This document shows positions 4,522 to 5,413 of a stretch of 5,413 bases of DNA, piece after piece. Source of the DNA: Chloroflexi bacterium UBA2235 (GTDB lineage: Bacteria; Chloroflexota; UBA11872; UBA12225); contig DDYL01000182.1 of assembly GCA_002347925.1 (NCBI GenBank), positions 4,036 to 9,448 of the forward strand, read 5' to 3'. The first letter of the stretch is position 1. Each line of letters starts with the position of its first letter. A model generated the notes under the pieces. That model saw only the letters and a program-made list of their open reading frames with translations, was not told the origin of the DNA and made no database searches. Made by a program: the position numbers and the translations under genes.

Positions 4522-5413
4522 ATGACGCAAGGCGAACGTGACGAGACCAAGGGTGGCGGTTCCACCCCCGAGGCATCTGCCGAGGAACTGCGGATCACGC
4601 ACGACTGGGCTAGGCGCCGGTTGGAGCTGTACGACCGCATGGAGCGGGCAATCCGGGATGAGATCTCGTATGCCTTGCGGAGCGCGGCCGACATTCGCAG
4701 TGATGTCGAGAAGGATGCCGACGCGTACATGCGTCGCCTGCAAGCCGACCGTCTCCGTCTTCTTGAGGAGATCAGCGAGCTTCGCCGGACCCGTAACGAG
4801 CTCGAGGAAGCGTTCAATCGCCGGCGGACCGAGCAGGAGACCGAGCTTTCGGTTCGCCTCCGCATCCAGGAAGAGGAGCTGAGCCGCAAGGCTGCGGCCC
4901 TGGATGCGGAGCACACAATCCGGCGCGAGCAGATGGACGAGGAGCTCGCCAACCGACGTGCGATCGAGATCGCGGACATAGACAAGTTCCGGTCCGAGGC
5001 TGCCAACGCGGTTGAGTTGATGATCTCGCGTGCGCAGACCCGCAAGAACGAACTGGAAGAGGAAGCGCGCGCCCTCGAGGAGCGTGTCGGGCACATCCAG
5101 GGGATGATCGACAATTTCCTGAACAGCCAGATCCAGTCGCTGCGCGGCAGCCTGAGTGGGATCCTGCCACCGAAGCAATCGGGCGGAGCCTCGACAGAGG
5201 CGACCCTGAGCAGCTTGGTGAGTGGTATCCAGGGGACGCGCTCGGCTCCGGCCCGAGCGTCCACGAGCATCTCCGCGGACGTTGCGGCGGCTGAACGCGC
5301 GGTTGCCGAGGCGCGGGCTATCGCTGAACGCGCTGCTGCTGATCGTGCGGCCGCCGATGCCCAGGCACAGGCGGAACGTGCGGCCGCGCGAGCGGCTGCG
5401 GAAGAGGCGGCCC
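4522..5413 (+). CDS. Long coiled-coil protein, N-terminal part (3' end outside window)
   Basis: The frame opens at ATG 4522 and stays open to the right edge, giving 297 residues. The first ~20 are polar and Gly-rich. Residues ~21-200 are almost uninterrupted charged helix rich in Glu, Arg, Ala and Leu, with heptad-like spacing (LRLLEEISELRRTRNELEEAF at about 78-98, LEEEARALEERV at 178-189), so a long coiled coil is expected. Residues ~207-250 are a Ser/Gly/Thr/Pro-rich break. From 251 an Ala/Arg/Glu helix begins (AAERAVAEARAIAERAAADR) and continues off the edge. No signal peptide or membrane segment is seen, so the visible part is probably cytoplasmic. The helix DEISYALRSAADIRSDVEKDADAYM is loosely like the coiled-coil region of DivIVA-type scaffolds, but the DivIVA N-terminal membrane-binding motif is absent. 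The gene may be co-transcribed with the upstream membrane-protein gene. The off-edge C-terminus may carry the domain that names it. Function unknown; a structural scaffold is the simplest guess. Confidence 0.85.
   Translation, partial: MTQGERDETKGGGSTPEASAEELRITHDWARRRLELYDRMERAIRDEISYALRSAADIRSDVEKDADAYMRRLQADRLRLLEEISELRRTRNELEEAFNRRRTEQETELSVRLRIQEEELSRKAAALDAEHTIRREQMDEELANRRAIEIADIDKFRSEAANAVELMISRAQTRKNELEEEARALEERVGHIQGMIDNFLNSQIQSLRGSLSGILPPKQSGGASTEATLSSLVSGIQGTRSAPARASTSISADVAAAERAVAEARAIAERAAADRAAADAQAQAERAAARAAAEEAA

Noticed and set aside
3688..5178. 496-codon open frame on the minus strand
   Set aside because: It spans antisense to two plus-strand genes and the gap between them, and changes composition at each gene border. 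The plus-strand frames have clear domain structure and ribosome binding sites.
4522..5413. Coiled-coil gene as a standard DivIVA
   Set aside because: The conserved DivIVA N-terminal membrane-binding segment is absent; only the generic charged coiled coil is alike.

Overview
The window is high-GC bacterial chromosomal DNA (clearly above 60% G+C by eye), densely coding, with five protein genes and no RNA gene, insertion sequence or CRISPR array that I can see. The heme A synthase has the Cox15-like form (one periplasmic Cys pair, GAITALGDTLFP-type loop) and the RmlD is of the single-domain 'sugar nucleotide-binding' kind. Together with GTG/TTG start options and purine-rich Shine-Dalgarno sites, this suggests a Gram-positive-like or Chloroflexota-like aerobic lineage. 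That placement is an impression, not a proof.

Left part (1-1839, + strand): the 3' end of a TPR protein, probably the C-terminal half of a family-2 glycosyltransferase whose catalytic domain lies off the left edge. It is followed after 43 bp by rmlD (dTDP-4-dehydrorhamnose reductase). The two look like the end of a surface-polysaccharide operon, with rmlD making dTDP-L-rhamnose and the glycosyltransferase being a plausible user of a nucleotide sugar.

Middle (1806-2849, - strand): ctaA, heme A synthase, which supplies heme a to aa3-type terminal oxidases. Its 3' end overlaps the 3' end of rmlD by 34 bp (convergent). It has a clear Shine-Dalgarno site and a plausible extended -10 promoter in the 329-bp divergent intergenic region (2850-3178). 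That region also holds a perfect 10-bp palindrome and a perfect 9-bp inverted repeat that coincides with a candidate promoter for the rightward gene.

Right part (3179-5413, + strand): two genes I cannot name. The first encodes a single-pass membrane protein with an N-terminal receiver-like fold that has lost its phospho-acceptor Asp, a long disordered linker, one membrane helix, an acidic/proline linker and a C-terminal carboxypeptidase-regulatory-like beta domain. After a 164-bp gap rich in GGTGCC/GGCACC inverted repeats comes a long coiled-coil protein that runs off the right edge. The pair, probably co-transcribed, is the part of the window least explained by known systems. It could be a membrane-anchored sensor or adaptor with a cytoplasmic coiled-coil scaffold, but this is inference from architecture only.
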